A DNA stretch of 64,000 bases from Megascapheus bottae (lineage: Eukaryota > Chordata > Mammalia > Rodentia > Geomyidae), in assembly GCA_024803745.1 (NCBI GenBank), contig JANJXV010000099.1:2790001-2854000 (forward strand), in the 5' to 3' direction. The stretch's first letter is position 1; every line of letters starts with the position of its first letter. This document shows positions 21,160 through 33,032 of the stretch, piece after piece. The notes below the pieces were generated by a model. It saw only the letters and a list, made by a program, of their open reading frames with translations, was not told where the DNA came from and did no database searches. The translations under genes and the position numbers were made by a program.

Positions 21160-21400
21160 TTTTTGGCTGGGGGATTTGTAAGGCTTGAACTTTGGGCCTG
21201 GGCACTGTTCCTGAGCTCTTCAACTCAAGGCTATCACCCTACCTATGAAGCCACAGTGCCATTTCCCATATTCTAGTGGTTAACTGTCGATGAGAGTCTC
21301 ATAGACTTTCTAATGCCCAGGCTGGCTTTGAACCAAATCTTTAGATATCAGCCTGATATCTGAGTAGCTAGGATTACAGGTAGAATTCACTGCACCTGGC
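21160..21400 (-). mobile_element. Geo-type SINE
   Basis: 'aggcttgaactttgggcctg', 'cttcaactcaaggctatcac', 'gatgagagtctcatagactt', 'gagtagctaggattacagg'. Confidence 0.75.
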
Positions 21401-21499
21401 AAGAAATTTATTTCTTGCTGTTTTATACTACAAATTTACTGTATGTTTTACTTTTTCAAAAAGACTGAGGATGACCTTTGTTCTGTATATAATGGGAAG

Positions 21500-21635
21500 A
21501 GGGGTAGGGAGCTGTGAGCAGAAGAACTGAGGGGCAATACTCAGGGTAGGACAATAGCCTTAAACTAAAGAGCTCACGGCCCAAGGTCCAAGCTCCTTGA
21601 CTTTCCCCACTACCCCACAAAAAAAGGGAAAAAAA
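21500..21635 (+). mobile_element. SINE fragment
   Basis: 'gaactgaggggcaatactc', 'actaaagagctcacggccc', then an A-rich tail. A decayed Geo-type 3' half. Confidence 0.45.
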
Positions 21636-22375
21636 TTGGAGATTGGAGAGGATTTTCTAAAAAGAATATATAGAAATAGTAGTTCAAAATGTAGAAAGAA
21701 GTTCAATATTAACAGTCATGAGAAAAATTAAAATTACAATGAAATCATTACTTTAAATATGTTAATATAAATATAGTTTTAAACAAAAAGATCCACATAC
21801 ACACACACAAACACACACACACACACACGCATACAAAAAAACAACTTTCAAAGTCTAACTATTACTGGGAATGTAGTGAGAAGAAGTAGAACTTTGGAAT
21901 AGTTCTGCAAGGAATATAAAACAATCAAAAATTGCGTGGAGAGTGCTAAAAAAAGTACTAAATATAGAATTACATAGAAATATGGTCCAACACTTCTATT
22001 TCTAGATTTGCACCTAATGGAAGAGAAAGCAGAGACTAGAACAAATATGTGGAGAATCCATTCACAACTATTAATAATAATCCAAAGATGGAAATATGCA
22101 AAACAATGCATTGAAAAGGAAAAACATTTTACTATATTTTACAGATGAATCTTGATTACAGTAAACTAAAAATACAGCAGTCATAAAGGAAGAGCTAGGG
22201 TATGTTTTCCCTTCCAGAGCTTCCAAGGATCAACAAACCCTTAGAGCCAAAAAGCACGATGGTTCCAGAGAATGGAGTAGAGAGGAACAGGAGCTGAATG
22301 TTTAATGATTATACATGGAAGAAGAAAATTGCTCTAGATGGGTAGAATGAAGAGAGAACTGTACCCTAAACAATG
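21636..22375. other. AT-rich stretch without recognised gene
   Basis: Includes a short CA repeat at 21,794-21,832. The minus-strand frame at 21,848-22,111 has no recognisable domain. Confidence 0.5.
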
Positions 22376-22379
22376 GTTA

Positions 22380-22910
22380 TGTAGCCACACAGGATGGGAC
22401 ACACCTATGCTCTCTGATCTTGGGAAACTCAAGAAGGATTTCTAGCCATCCTGGATGCATGGAAAGATCTATCATAAAAACTAATGTGGAGGGGTGGGAG
22501 TTTGGCATAGTTGTAGAGTGCTTCTATGAAGACGAAGGTTCAATTCCGCAGTACCACATACACAGAAAAAACCAGAAGTAGTGCTGTGGCTCAAGTGGAA
22601 GATCACTAGGCTTGAGGAAAGCTGAAGGACAGTGCTTAAACTGAGTTAAAAAAAAACCCAGAAAGCTGAGCATGATGGGGTGGTGGCTCACTTCTATAAT
22701 CCTAGATACTCAGGAGGGTGAGATCTGAGGATCAAGGTTTAAAGCCATCCTGGCACAAAAAGACCTGAGACACTTATCTCCAATTTACCTTTAGAAAATG
22801 GGAAGTGGGGCTTGGCTCCAGGGTAAGGTGGTAGCCTGGAGCTGAAGAGCTCAGGGATAGTGCCCAGGCTGAGTTCAAGATCTATGACCCACCAAAAAAA
22901 CCCCAAAAAA
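22380..22910 (+). mobile_element. Cluster of plus-strand SINEs
   Basis: 22,385-22,490 is a partial Geo-type start. 22,495-22,665 is a dimeric ID-like SINE ('ttggcatagttgtagagtgc', 'agtagtgctgtggctcaag'). 22,668-22,910 is a Geo-type SINE ('agctgagcatgatggggtgg', 'tcctagatactcaggaggg'). Confidence 0.65.
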
Positions 22911-23352
22911 CAAAAAATAAGATGGAAAAAATTGGATTCTGTGAATTTTATCAGGCATATAAATGTCTTTTTTTACGGTTGAAATAACAAATTGTTTGGA
23001 AAAAAGTTTTTACCTAGAAATGTACACTACAAATGGAATTAACAACAAACACAAAATATGCAAAAGATACAAATTATCACAATATGGGTATCCTGCTTCT
23101 GTATCTTTCACTGACTCTTGTTCAAATGAGTCACATATTCTGAATCATTTCTCCCAGTCGATATATGCCACAAGTGTTAGCTTGTACTGTACTTCTTGGG
23201 AAATCAAAAGCAAATACTAAGCAAATGTGTGTTAGATTTTGTCAACAGTGATATTTCAAATATAAATCCCTACTCATTGCATTATTTAATATCAATGCCA
23301 GAATCAAACTTACACTGGCAGAATCTTCAATCTTTCGAGAATCTTCAAAAGG
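22911..23352. other. AT-rich left flank of the L1 array
   Basis: No gene or repeat is recognised. The last bases before the L1 array (23,330-23,352) contain the word AATCTTCAA twice. Confidence 0.5.
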
Positions 23353-23701
23353 GTGTGTAAATATTTAGGATCGTTATGTCTTCCTGGAGGAAAGATCCGT
23401 TTAGTAGTATGTAGTAACCTTCTTTGTCTTTTCTTACTAATTAACTAGTTGGTTTGCCATTTTTCCAACTTGCTGTTTTAGGCACTCAGTGCTATAAATT
23501 TTCCTCTGAGTACTGCCTTTGTTTTGTCCCTAAGGAGTTGATATTTGTGTGCTCCTTATTGTTCAATTTCATAAACAGTTGGATATCTGTTCTGATCTCT
23601 TCGATTACCCATTGTTTTTGATTCAACAATGTGTTGTTCAGTCTCCATTACTTACAGGGTTTTCGATCCAATTTGATGCCTTTATGGTCTGAGACTGTGC
23701 A

Positions 23702-24333
23702 TTAAATGATTTCAGTGTTTCTGAATCTGTCCAGGTTTGTTTTATGGCCTAAGATGTGGTCTATTTTAGAAAATGTTCCATGTGATGCTGAGGAAAACGT
23801 ATATTGTGGTGTTACTGGGTGGAATATTCTGCAGATGTCTGTTAGATCTAGTTGATCTATATAGTTGTTCTGTTCTAAGGTTTCTCTGTTGAGTTTTTGC
23901 CTTGTTGATCTGTCCATAGGTGAGAGTGTTGTGTTAAACTCACCAACAATCACTGTATCACTGTATTTCGATCTATGTATGGTTTCAGTGTAAGTAAAGT
24001 TTGCTTGATGAAGTTTGGAGCTCCGGGATTGGCTGTGTAAATATTTAGGATCGTTATGTCTTCCGGGAGGAAAGATCCCTTTAGTAGTATGTAGAAATCT
24101 TCTTTGTCTTTTCTTACTAATTTTAGTTTGAAGTCTATTGTATCTGATAGGAGGATGGCAACTCTAGCCTGTTTATGGGGGCAGTTAGCTTGATAGAGTT
24201 TATTCCAACCTCTCCCTTTCAAAAGATGATTGTTTTGGGGTAAGATGTGTCTCTTGAAGACAGCAGAACGATGGCTCTTGCTTTTTGATCCAACTAGACA
24301 ACCTATGCCGTTTAATTGGAGAGTTAAGTCCAT
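23702..24333 (-). pseudogene. L1 ORF2 endonuclease fragment, copy a
   Basis: Two frames (23,950-24,333 and 23,702-23,953) cover what is one 284-codon frame in copies b and c. They are split by a small insertion near 23,955. The motif VGEFNT is present and the SDH end is lost. Confidence 0.85.
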
Positions 24334-24637
24334 TGATATTGAGAGTTAGGATTGAGAGATATTTATTAGTTCCTACCATTTTTAAAAGCTTTTAGTAGGG
24401 CCTGTGTCTTGACAGTTCTTGTGGTCCTTAGATGGTATGCTGTTTAGGTGCCATTTCTTTCCCTATATTGCATTTATTTTGGTTTTCTATGTATAGAGCA
24501 TCTTTGAGAATTCTCTGTAGTGTTGGTTTTGTTTCGACACATTGTTGCAGCTTTTCCCTGGAATGGAATGTTTTTATTTTTCCCTCAGTTATGAATGAGA
24601 GCTTAGCTGGCTACAGTATTCTTGGTTGGTAGTTATT

Positions 24638-25057
24638 TTATATAAGGACATGACATATATGCTTCCAGTCACTTCGTGCTTGCATGGTCTCTGCTGAGAA
24701 ATCTGGGGTTATTCTGATTGGTTTGCCTTTGTAGGTTACTGATCCCTTTTCCCTGGCTGCCTTTAGGATCTTTCCTTTCGTTTCTATTGATCCAGTTCGG
24801 ATCACAATGTGGCGGTGGGATGTTCTTTTCTGGTCAGGTCTGTTTGGGGTTCTAAAAGCTTCTCGTATCTGGATGGGCCTGCCCTTCTGGATATTTGGGA
24901 AATTCTCTGAGATGATTCCCTGAAGTATATTTCCAATACCATTGACCTCTTTCTCCACGCCCTCCTCAATACCAACTAGCCTTAAATTAGGCTTCCTAAT
25001 TGTATCTTGGACCTCCTGAAGCGCTCTCTCATATTTCCTAGATTTGGATTGACTCAT
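24638..25057 (-). pseudogene. L1 ORF1 C-terminal part, copy a
   Basis: Contains the RNA-binding-domain segments NLRLVGIEEG and GRPIQIREAFRTPN, then TPDFSAETMQAR. Out of frame with the N-terminal part, as in the other copies. Confidence 0.85.
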
Positions 25058-25167
25058 TTTCTGATCTTTATAATACCTAAATTATCTTCAGCCACGGAAA
25101 TTCTCTCCTCTGCAACGTCTAACCTGCTATCAAAGCTATCTACTTTATTTTTCATCTCCCTTGCTTC

Positions 25168-25611
25168 TTATTGCTCACTTTTGATGCCTTGCATCCCTTG
25201 GTTTAGATCATGTATGGATTTCTTTATCTCCTTGATTTCCTTTTGAGTGGTTAGCTCAGTAGCTTTATTTTCTTTGGACATTTGCTGGAGTTTGGTCACG
25301 TTTTTATTTGTGGATTCTTTGAATTCATCCATCTTTCTTTGAAAAACCTTTATTATGGCCTCCTTTATGGCTTCTTCTTTTTCACTAATCACCTTGTTTT
25401 TGCTTTCCTCTTGTTCAGGTATGGCTTCCTCCATTATCTCTTTCTTTATATTTTCACATTTTTCATTAATGATGTTTATCAATTGCATTTGTGTAGCAAT
25501 TGGAAGACTCTCCTCTAGGTTTGCCAGTGACTGTTCCATTGTCTGTTTACATTGGGTGGGGGATGTTGTTTCTTGATTTGACATTTTTCTTGAGTTTCTT
25601 GTTCTGCCCAT
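25168..25611 (-). pseudogene. L1 ORF1 N-terminal part, copy a
   Basis: Starts MGRTRNSRKMSNQ and continues as a Glu/Lys-rich coiled-coil segment. A premature TAA after GIKSEQ replaces the continuation seen in copies b and c. Confidence 0.85.
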
Positions 25612-26165
25612 TTGAAAATGGGAGCAAGATTACTACTAAATACGATTATAGTTTTTCAGATATAACCAACCTAGACCTCTGTAGCTGGCAGACACTAGAT
25701 GTTCACAAGTTTTGATTGGTATTATCACTCTTTCTTTTTGTGCACTTACAGACCAGCCTAATACACCCACTGATAAGCGATTTATACCCAAAACAATAAG
25801 CCTCTCAATCCAATCTCTATTGTCTTTAAGTCCCTCTGAGCCTAGAGAATAATTAACCACCTACATATACAATATTGCTCAACAGCCATCAAGTGTAGAT
25901 CCGTGCAGTATAAGGGTTGAAAGACGAGCAGAGGTCCAGAGATAGAAAAAAAGATTGGGAGAGGTCAGGGGAGGTGCAAGAGCATTAACGTAGGAGTGTA
26001 AGAATATTGTAGTAATGAAGAAAAGTTATAGCATAAGGATAACTGACATAAGTTGGTAAGTAGGTAGCATATTTGAGTACAAAGTTTGGAAAGTATTAGA
26101 ATAAAACTTATGTGTTGCTGCACGACTAGCTCTTAGCCCAACCAGTGGCCTCACAGTGGACCATG

Positions 26166-27541
26166 GGATGGATCTGTTTTTCTTGTCTACGTTGAGGGAA
26201 AGGGGTATTTCACAAGATGCAGAAGCGAAGATTTCAGAAGCAAATGCTGTGAGTGAATTAGCTCGTAAAAAGCATTTTTATTTTCTTTTATCTTTCTGCC
26301 AGTCTTGGGGCTTGAATTCAGGGCCTGAGCACTGTCCTCGGGTTTTCTCAAGTCTAGCCCTCTGCCACTTGAGCCACAGTGCCACATCTAGATTTTCTAT
26401 CTATGTGGTACTGAGCAATCAAACCCAGATCTTCATGGATGCTAGGCAAGCACTCTACCACTATGCCAAACTCTCAACCCTGACATAGTAATTATAAAGT
26501 CATCATCATCATCATCATCATATCCAAATATCCTTTCTCCTACAAAGAATTAACACTTAACTGTGTCTAATGCTTTTTTTTTAATTTCACTAATTCTTCT
26601 GTGTTTTTCCCTCTTGCATTTTTTACACATGACAGCAAAGCTAATCATCAGGAAAAAATTGATTAGGATACAGAAACCTAATAATATCCTAGTAGATTGA
26701 CGTCAAAAATATGTGCAAGATGCCCTGTGTGTTTGACCTAGTGGTAGAGTCCTTGGCTACCAAGCAGTAAGCCTCAGGTTTATTCCTCATTACCACATAC
26801 ATAGAAAACGCTACACGTAGTGCTGTGGCTCGGTGGGACAGCTAAAGCCTAAAGAAAGCCCAAGAACAATGTTCACACTCTGAGGTCAAGTCCCAAGACT
26901 AGCAAAAACAAAAAAAATTCGACAAGGGGCAAAATGCAGGAAGAGAAGGCACTGTGAAGCAAATGTTTTGTAAAGGATAAGGGCAATATTGACCCTTAAG
27001 TTTGGATCTTACCTAAGAAAGGCTCCTTGAGCCTGAGACCAGACTGGTAGTTGGGCCTAGTGGAAGACATTGAGATTGGACAAATAAGGTGTGCTGTATA
27101 CTACATCCACATGTATATTGTGAGATTGGAGGAGAGATTCAGCCTCCAGTATGTCTTTGGTGAGGTCTTTTGTGAGCAAGGATCTTTGGTCATTGGGCCC
27201 TGAAAGGTGACCCTGCCTCCCTCACAATGGAACAGAATATGGAACCCTGGTAACCAAGCCACTGTAACTAACAACCAGCTCAAGCCCGCTCACTTGGCCT
27301 GTGGCTCAGGAGGAAGAAAGATGTTGCTGTGCTGTTGCCAAAGGTCAGGAACTCGAGTCTCAGGCATGGAAGTTGTGGATGTCTTACACGAAGATGTACA
27401 TGCTAGATCATGGCCAAGCCACAAATCCAGTATAACAGAACTTTCTCTAAGAAGAAGGCCAGGAAAATCCAGGGCAACCAGATGAGGTAAATTTCTAAGG
27501 AAAAATGTATTTGACCCCATCATCCTCCCCACACACTACAA
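26166..27541 (+). repeat. Array spacer 1: inverted paralogue of A 7,237-8,608
   Basis: Aligns end to end with the reverse complement of A 8,608-7,237. It includes a reversed dimeric SINE (26,290-26,482), a TCA-repeat tract (26,500-26,521) that matches the TGATGATGA patch in A, another dimeric SINE (26,735-26,915), and the RalGDS-like first exon (27,321-27,486). It ends at '...cccacacactacaac', exactly where the L1 poly(T) begins. Confidence 0.9.
27321..27486 (+). pseudogene. RalGDS-like first coding exon, array unit 1
   Basis: Opens MLLCCCQRSG and ends GATGAG|GTAAAT like the exon in A and B. A one-base deletion after the Ser-Gly codons shifts the frame relative to units 2 and 3, giving a longer open frame that runs to 27,485. 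On the opposite strand to the A/B genes. Confidence 0.5.
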
Positions 27542-27959
27542 CTTTCTTTTTTTTCATTTTTTATTGTAATTAGTAAAAGGGTTAGATGATATTTGCCAGA
27601 TAGAAGGTGCATTAATTCACATACATTGATACCCTTTCACATGTCTTGGTACCCATTTCCCTCCAACCCCACACCCCCCACCTGTCTTGGTTTTCCCCCC
27701 TTCCCTATCAAATTTCAAATATCCAAATACAAATAAATTCAATATATCAGATAACAAAGTGAGATACTATACCAATATGGGATAACCAAGGGACAGCAAG
27801 CGAGATGAGAGACAACATAGTACATTAAGGACAACAATCATTCATTATATGGCTTTTCTGTCAATATCCTGGAGGTCCTTTCAATTAGCTTCACATTATA
27901 TGGCCTTATATATGGCCTTTTGCTCTATTGACAATCTCTGCTAGTAGAGCCCAAGGTTT

Positions 27960-29369
27960 CTACTGATTATGACGAATGAGGGAAACCACTGAGCCTAAGT
28001 TCCTTTGAGTCTGGCTTACTTCACTTAATATGATTTGTTCTAAGTCTTTCCATTTAATAACAAATGGGGCAATGTCATTCTTTCTGACAGCAGCATAGAA
28101 TTCCATTGTGTACAAATACCACAACTTGTTGATCCACTCATCAACTGAGGGACATCTGGGTTGGTTCCATATCTTTGCTATGGTGAATAGTGCTGCAATG
28201 AACATTGTTGTGCTAGTGGGTTTAGTATGCCCTTGTTTCTGGATTGTTGGGTAAATGCCAAGTACTGGAATTGCTGGGTCATTGGGGAGTTGTATGTTTA
28301 GCGTTTTGAGGCACTGCCGCACTGCTTTCCATAGTGGTTGAACGAGTTTGCACTCCCACCAACAGTGTAGTAGTGATCCCTCCTGACCACATCCCCTCCA
28401 GCATCTGTTGTCATTCGTTTTCCTGATCCTGGCCATTCTAACTGGAGTTAGGTGGAATCTTAGACTTGTTTTGATTTGCATTTCTTTTATGACCAGAGAT
28501 GTTGAGCATTTCTTCATGTGTCTATAGGCCATTTTTGTTTCTTCTTCAGAGAAGACTCTTTTTAAATCTTTGGCCCATTTTGTAATGGGATGGGTGTTAC
28601 TTTGGAGGTTAGTTTTGGAGTGATTCAATTTTTTGAGTTGTTGATATATTTTAGATATGAGGCCTTGTTCCGTTGTTTGGGTGGTGAAGATCTTTTCCCA
28701 CTCTGTAGGCTTCCTGATTAGTTTAGTAGTTATATCCGTTGCCATACAAAAGCTCTGCAGTTTAATGCAGTCCCACTTATCCAGCCTTTCTCTGATTTGT
28801 TGTGATTCTTGGTCCTTATTAAGAAAGTTTCGACCTGTACCAAGGAGGCCTAGTGTATCTCCTATTCCTTCCTGTAAACTTTTCAGTGTGTCAGCTTTTA
28901 CCTCCACGTCTTTGATCCATTTGGAGTTAATTCTAGTGCAAGGTGACAAAGAAGGATCCAACTTTAGTTTTCTGCAGGTGTTTAACCAGTTCTGCCAGCA
29001 CAACTTGTTGAAGAGGCTATCTTTCTTCCATTCTATTTTTTTGGCTCCCTGGTCAAAGATTAGGTGGCCATAGGTCTGTGGTTTAATATCTGGGTCCGCA
29101 GTTCTACTCCATTGGACTTCAGGCCTGTTCTTGTGCCAGTACCAAGCTGTTTTGAGAATTATAGCTCTGTAATAGAGCCTTAAGTTGGGAATTGAAATTC
29201 CTCCAGCGCTGTTCTTTCTGCTAAGAAGTGTTTTTGCTATACGGGGTCTTTTATTATTCCATATGAAATTTTGAATTGCCTCTTCTATGTCTTTAAAGAA
29301 TGACATTGGGATGTTGATGGGTATTACATTGAATTTGTAGATAGCCCTTGGCAAGATTGTCATTTTCAC
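27960..29369 (-). pseudogene. L1 ORF2 C-terminal region, copy b
   Basis: 469 codons from MKMTILPRAIYKFN to SVVSLIRHNQ, the longest open frame in the window. The Cys-rich motif C-X3-C-X7-H-X4-C is intact as [18 protein letters not shown]. Separated from the RT core by a break near 29,460. Confidence 0.9.
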
Positions 29370-29668
29370 AATGTTGATTCTTCCAATCCAGGAGCTCGGG
29401 AGGTTTTTCCATTTCCTTAGTTCTGCTTTAATTTCCTTTTTTAGGGTTTTAAAGTTTTAATCTAAACGGTCCTTTACATTCTTAGTTAAGCTAATTGCTA
29501 GGTACTTTATTTTCTTTGAGGCTATTGTGAAAGGATTTTCTTTCCTGATTATTGCCTCGTTCCTCTCAGTGTTGGCGTAAAGTAAGGCAGTTGATTTGTG
29601 AGGGTTGATTTTATGGCCTGCTATCCTTCCAAAGCTTTGAATCAGCTCAAGGAGCTTGGGAGTAGAGT

Positions 29669-30201
29669 CTATAAGATTTTTAAATACAGAATCATGTCAT
29701 CTGCAAAGAGGGATAGTTTTATTTCCTCTTTTTCTTCTTGGATCCCCTTTATGCTTGCTTCTTGCCTTATTGCACTGCCTAGGAATTCTAGTACTATGTT
29801 AAAAAGGAGTGGAGAGAGTGGGCATCCTTGTCTCGTTCCTGATTTTAGAGGGAATGGCTTTAGATTTTCACCATTAAGTATAATACTAACAGTGGCTTTC
29901 TCATACACAGCCTTTATTACATTGAGAAATGTTCCATGGATTCCTAGTTTCTCCACATCTTTTAACATAAAGGGGTTTTGGATCTTGTCAAATGCCTTTT
30001 CTGCATCTATTGAGACAATCATGTGATTTTATCCCTGCTCCTGTTGATGTGTTGAATTATATTAATTGATTTGTGTATGTTGAACCAGCTTTGCCTCGCT
30101 GTGATGAATCCAGTTTGATCATAGTGTATATTTTTTTTGATGAGTTGTTGTAGACGGTTGGCCAGTATTTTGTTGAGAAGTTTTGCATCGAGGTTCATCA
30201 A
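29669..30201 (-). pseudogene. L1 ORF2 reverse-transcriptase core, copy b
   Basis: Two overlapping frames (30,019-30,201 and 29,669-30,022), joined by a frameshift at [17 protein letters not shown], which is one base short of the usual sequence. The catalytic motif FADDM is intact. The same frameshift occurs in copy c. Confidence 0.88.
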
Positions 30202-30279
30202 ATAAATGGGTCTATAGATCTCTTTCCTTGATGAATCGCTGTCTGGTTTGGGGATGAGGGATATGCTGGCTTCACAGAA

Positions 30280-30711
30280 TCAGTTTAGTAAAGAACCTTC
30301 ATTTTCAATTTCGTTGAAGAGCTTGAGGAGTATTGGTGTGAGCTCTGCTTTGAAGACCTTATAGAATTCAGCTGTGAATCCATCTGGCCCTGGGCTCTTT
30401 TTAAGTGGAAGTTGTCTAGTTTCCATTTCTATTTCAGAGCTTGAAATAGGCCTGTTGAGTTGGGTTAGCTCTTCTTGGTTCAGTGTGTGTATGTTAATAT
30501 TGTCTAGGAATTCATCCATTTCTTCTAGATTCTCAAATTTGTTGGCGTAAAGGTTTGAGAAGTATTCCCTCATGATATTCTGGATCTTGGTAATTTCTGT
30601 CGTGATATTACCATTTTCATCTGCGATTTTGTTTATTTCGATATGCTCTCTTCTTTTTTTGGTAAGATTTGCTAAGGGCTTGTCAATTTTGTTAATTCTT
30701 TCAAGAACCAA
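30280..30711 (-). pseudogene. L1 ORF2 fragment between endonuclease and RT, copy b
   Basis: 143 codons: [14 protein letters not shown], then [18 protein letters not shown], the start of the reverse-transcriptase region. Ends in a TGA after GSLLN, where the frame would continue [13 protein letters not shown]. The TGA is shared with copy c. Confidence 0.88.
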
Positions 30712-30899
30712 CTCCTTGTTTTGTTGATTCTTTGTATAGTTTTTTTATTCCAAATCATTTAATTCTGCTTTGATTTTAATAATTTGCTTTCTCCTAATGG
30801 GTTTAGGGTTGGTTTGTTGCTCTTTTTCCAGGAGGTTAAGGTGAGACATTAACTAGTTGGTTTGCCATTTTTCCAACTTGCTGTTGTAGGCACTCCGCG

Positions 30900-31754
30900 C
30901 TATAAATTTTCCTCTGAGTACTGCCTTTGTTGTGTCCCTAAGGAGTTGATATTTGTGTGGTCCTTATTGTTAAATTTCATAAACAGTTGGATATCTGTTC
31001 TGATCTCTTCGATTACCCATTGTTTTTGATTCAACATTGTGTGGTTCAGTCTCCATGAGTTACAGGGTTTTCTTTGGTGGAGATGTGTGTTCAGCTCCAA
31101 TTTGATGCCTTTATGGTCTGAGAGTGTGCATGGAATAATTTCAGTGTTTCTGAATCTGTCCAGGTTTGCTTTATGGCCTAAGATGTGGTCTAATTTGGAA
31201 AATGTTCCATGTGCTGCTGAGAAAAACGTATATTGTGGTGTTACTTGGTGGAATATTCTGCAGATGTCTGTTAGATCTAGTTGGTCTATATAGTTGTTCA
31301 GTTCTAAGGTTTCTCTGTTGAGTTTTTGCCTTGTTGATCTGTCCATAGGTGAGAGTGGTGTGTTAAACTCACCAACAATCACTGTATTTCGATCTATGTA
31401 TGGTTTCAGTGTAAGTAAAGTTTGCTTGATGAAGTTTGGAGCTCCGGGATTGGGTGTGTAAATATTTAGGATTGTTATGTCTTCCAGGAGGAAAGATCCC
31501 TTTAGTAGTATGTAGTAACCTTCTTTGTCTTTTCTTACTAATTTTAGTTTGAAGTCTATTGTATCTGATATGAGGATGGCAACTCTAGCCTCTTTATGGG
31601 GGCAGTTAGCTTGATAGAGTTTATTCCAACCTCTCACTTTCAAAAGATGATTGTTTTTGGGTAAGATGTGTCTCTCGAAGTCAGCAGAACGATGGCTCTT
31701 GCTTTTTGATCCAACTAGACAACCTATGCCGTTTAATTGGAGAGTTAAGTCCAT
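30900..31754 (-). pseudogene. L1 ORF2 endonuclease domain, copy b
   Basis: 284 codons with the apurinic-endonuclease-like pattern. VGEFNTPLSPMDRS stands where VGDFNTPLS is usual, and HILGHK and TLSDHKG follow. The N-terminal catalytic Glu region is not recognisable (SADFERHILPKNN stands nearby). The Asp-to-Glu change is shared by copies a, b and c. The frame stops at EENL before the reverse-transcriptase part. Confidence 0.85.
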
Positions 31755-32031
31755 TGATATTGAGAGTTAGGATTGAGAGATATTTATTAGTTCCTACCAT
31801 TTTTAAAAGCTTTTAGTAGGGCCTGTGTCTTGACAGTTCTTGTGGTCCTTAGATGGTATGCTGTTTAGGTGCCATTTCTTTCCCTATATTGCATTTATTT
31901 TGGTTTTCTATGTATAGAGCATCTTTGAGAATTCTCTGTAGTGTTGGTTTTGTTTCGACACATTGTTGCAGCTTTTCCCTGGAATGGAATGTTCTTATTG
32001 TTCCCTCAGTTATGAATGAGAGCTTAGCTGG

Positions 32032-32478
32032 CTACAGTATTCTTGGTTGGTAGTTATTTGATATAAGGGCATGACATATATGCTTCCAGTCACTTCGTGC
32101 TTGCATGGTCTCTGCTGAGAAATCTGGGGTTATTCTGATTGGTTTGCCTTTGTAGGTTACTGGTCCCTTTTCCCTGGCTGCCTTTAGGATCTTTCCTTTC
32201 GTTTCTATTGACCCAGTTCGGATCACAATGTGGCAGTGGGATGTTCTTTTCTGGTCATGTCTATTTGGGGTTCTAAAAGCTTCTCGTATCTGGATGGGCC
32301 TGCCCTTCTGGATATTTGGGAAATTCTCTGAGATGATTCCCTGAAGTATATTTCCAATACCATTGACCTCTTTCTCCACGCCCTCCTCAGTACCAACTAG
32401 CCTTAAATTAGGCTTCCTAATTGTATCTTGGACCTCCTGAAGCGCTCTCTCATATTTCCTAGATTTGGATTGACTCAT
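32032..32478 (-). pseudogene. L1 ORF1 C-terminal part, copy b
   Basis: 148 codons starting MSQSKSRKYERALQEV. Holds the RNA-recognition-type segment (LRLVGTEEG) and the basic C-terminal domain, ending SNNYQPRIL. It overlaps the upstream stop as ATGA; the same overlap is found in copies a and c. Confidence 0.88.
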
Positions 32479-33032
32479 TTTCTGTTCTTTATAATACCTA
32501 AATTATCTTCAGCCACGGAAATTCTCTCCTCTGCAATGTCTAACCTGCTATCAAAGCTATCTACTTTATTTTTCATCTCCCTTGCTTCTAATTGCTCACT
32601 TTTGATGCCTTGCATCCCTTGTTTTAGATCATGTATGGATTTGTTTATCTCCTTGATTTCCTTTTGAGTGGTTTGCTCAGTAGCTTTATTTTCTTTGGAC
32701 ATTTGCTGGAGTTTGGTCACGTTTTTATTTGTGGATTCTTTGAATTCATCCATCTTTCTTTGAAAAACCTTTATTATGGCCTCCTTTATGGCTTCTTCTT
32801 TTTCACTTATCACCTTGTTTTTGCTTTCCTCTTGTTCAGGTATGGCTTCCTCCATTATCTCTTTCTTTATATTTTCACATTTTTCATTAATGATGTTTAT
32901 CAATTGCATTTGTGTAGCAATTGGAAGACTCTCCTCTAGGTTTGCCAGTGACTGTTCCATTGTCTGTTTACATTGGGTGGGGGATGTTGTTTCTTGATTT
33001 GACATTTTTCTTGAGTTTCTTGTTCTGCCCAT
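32475..33032 (-). pseudogene. L1 ORF1 N-terminal part, copy b
   Basis: 185 codons: MGRTRNSRKMSNQ, a long Glu/Lys-rich heptad region and the segment SFDSRLDIAEERIS, ending LGIIKNRK at a TGA. The C-terminal part begins four bases back in another frame (ATGA overlap). ORF1p normally is one RNA-binding trimer-forming protein, so this is a frameshifted remnant. Confidence 0.88.

Larger units (their letters stand above)
23353..26165 (-). mobile_element. L1 copy a, 5' part only
   Basis: Contains 5' UTR, ORF1 and the endonuclease part of ORF2, and breaks off at the ORF2 position equivalent to about 30,849. An 88-bp piece at 23,353-23,440 repeats endonuclease sequence also present at about 24,033-24,120, out of order. 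Relative to copies b and c it has an extra in-frame stop in ORF1 and small deletions in the endonuclease region (for example near 23,666), so it is the most diverged L1 of the array. Confidence 0.9.

Noticed and set aside
26500..26521. Short direct repeats as a CRISPR or regulatory array
   Set aside because: Simple TCA trinucleotide repeat, matching the TGATGATGA patch in A 8,247-8,262. No spacer pattern, and a mammalian context.
32631..32939. Plus-strand frames of 70-100 codons repeated in all array units
   Set aside because: They are antisense to L1 ORF1 (also 25,282-25,715 and 40,116-40,549). Their Phe/Leu-rich content mirrors the Lys/Glu-rich coiled coil on the minus strand.
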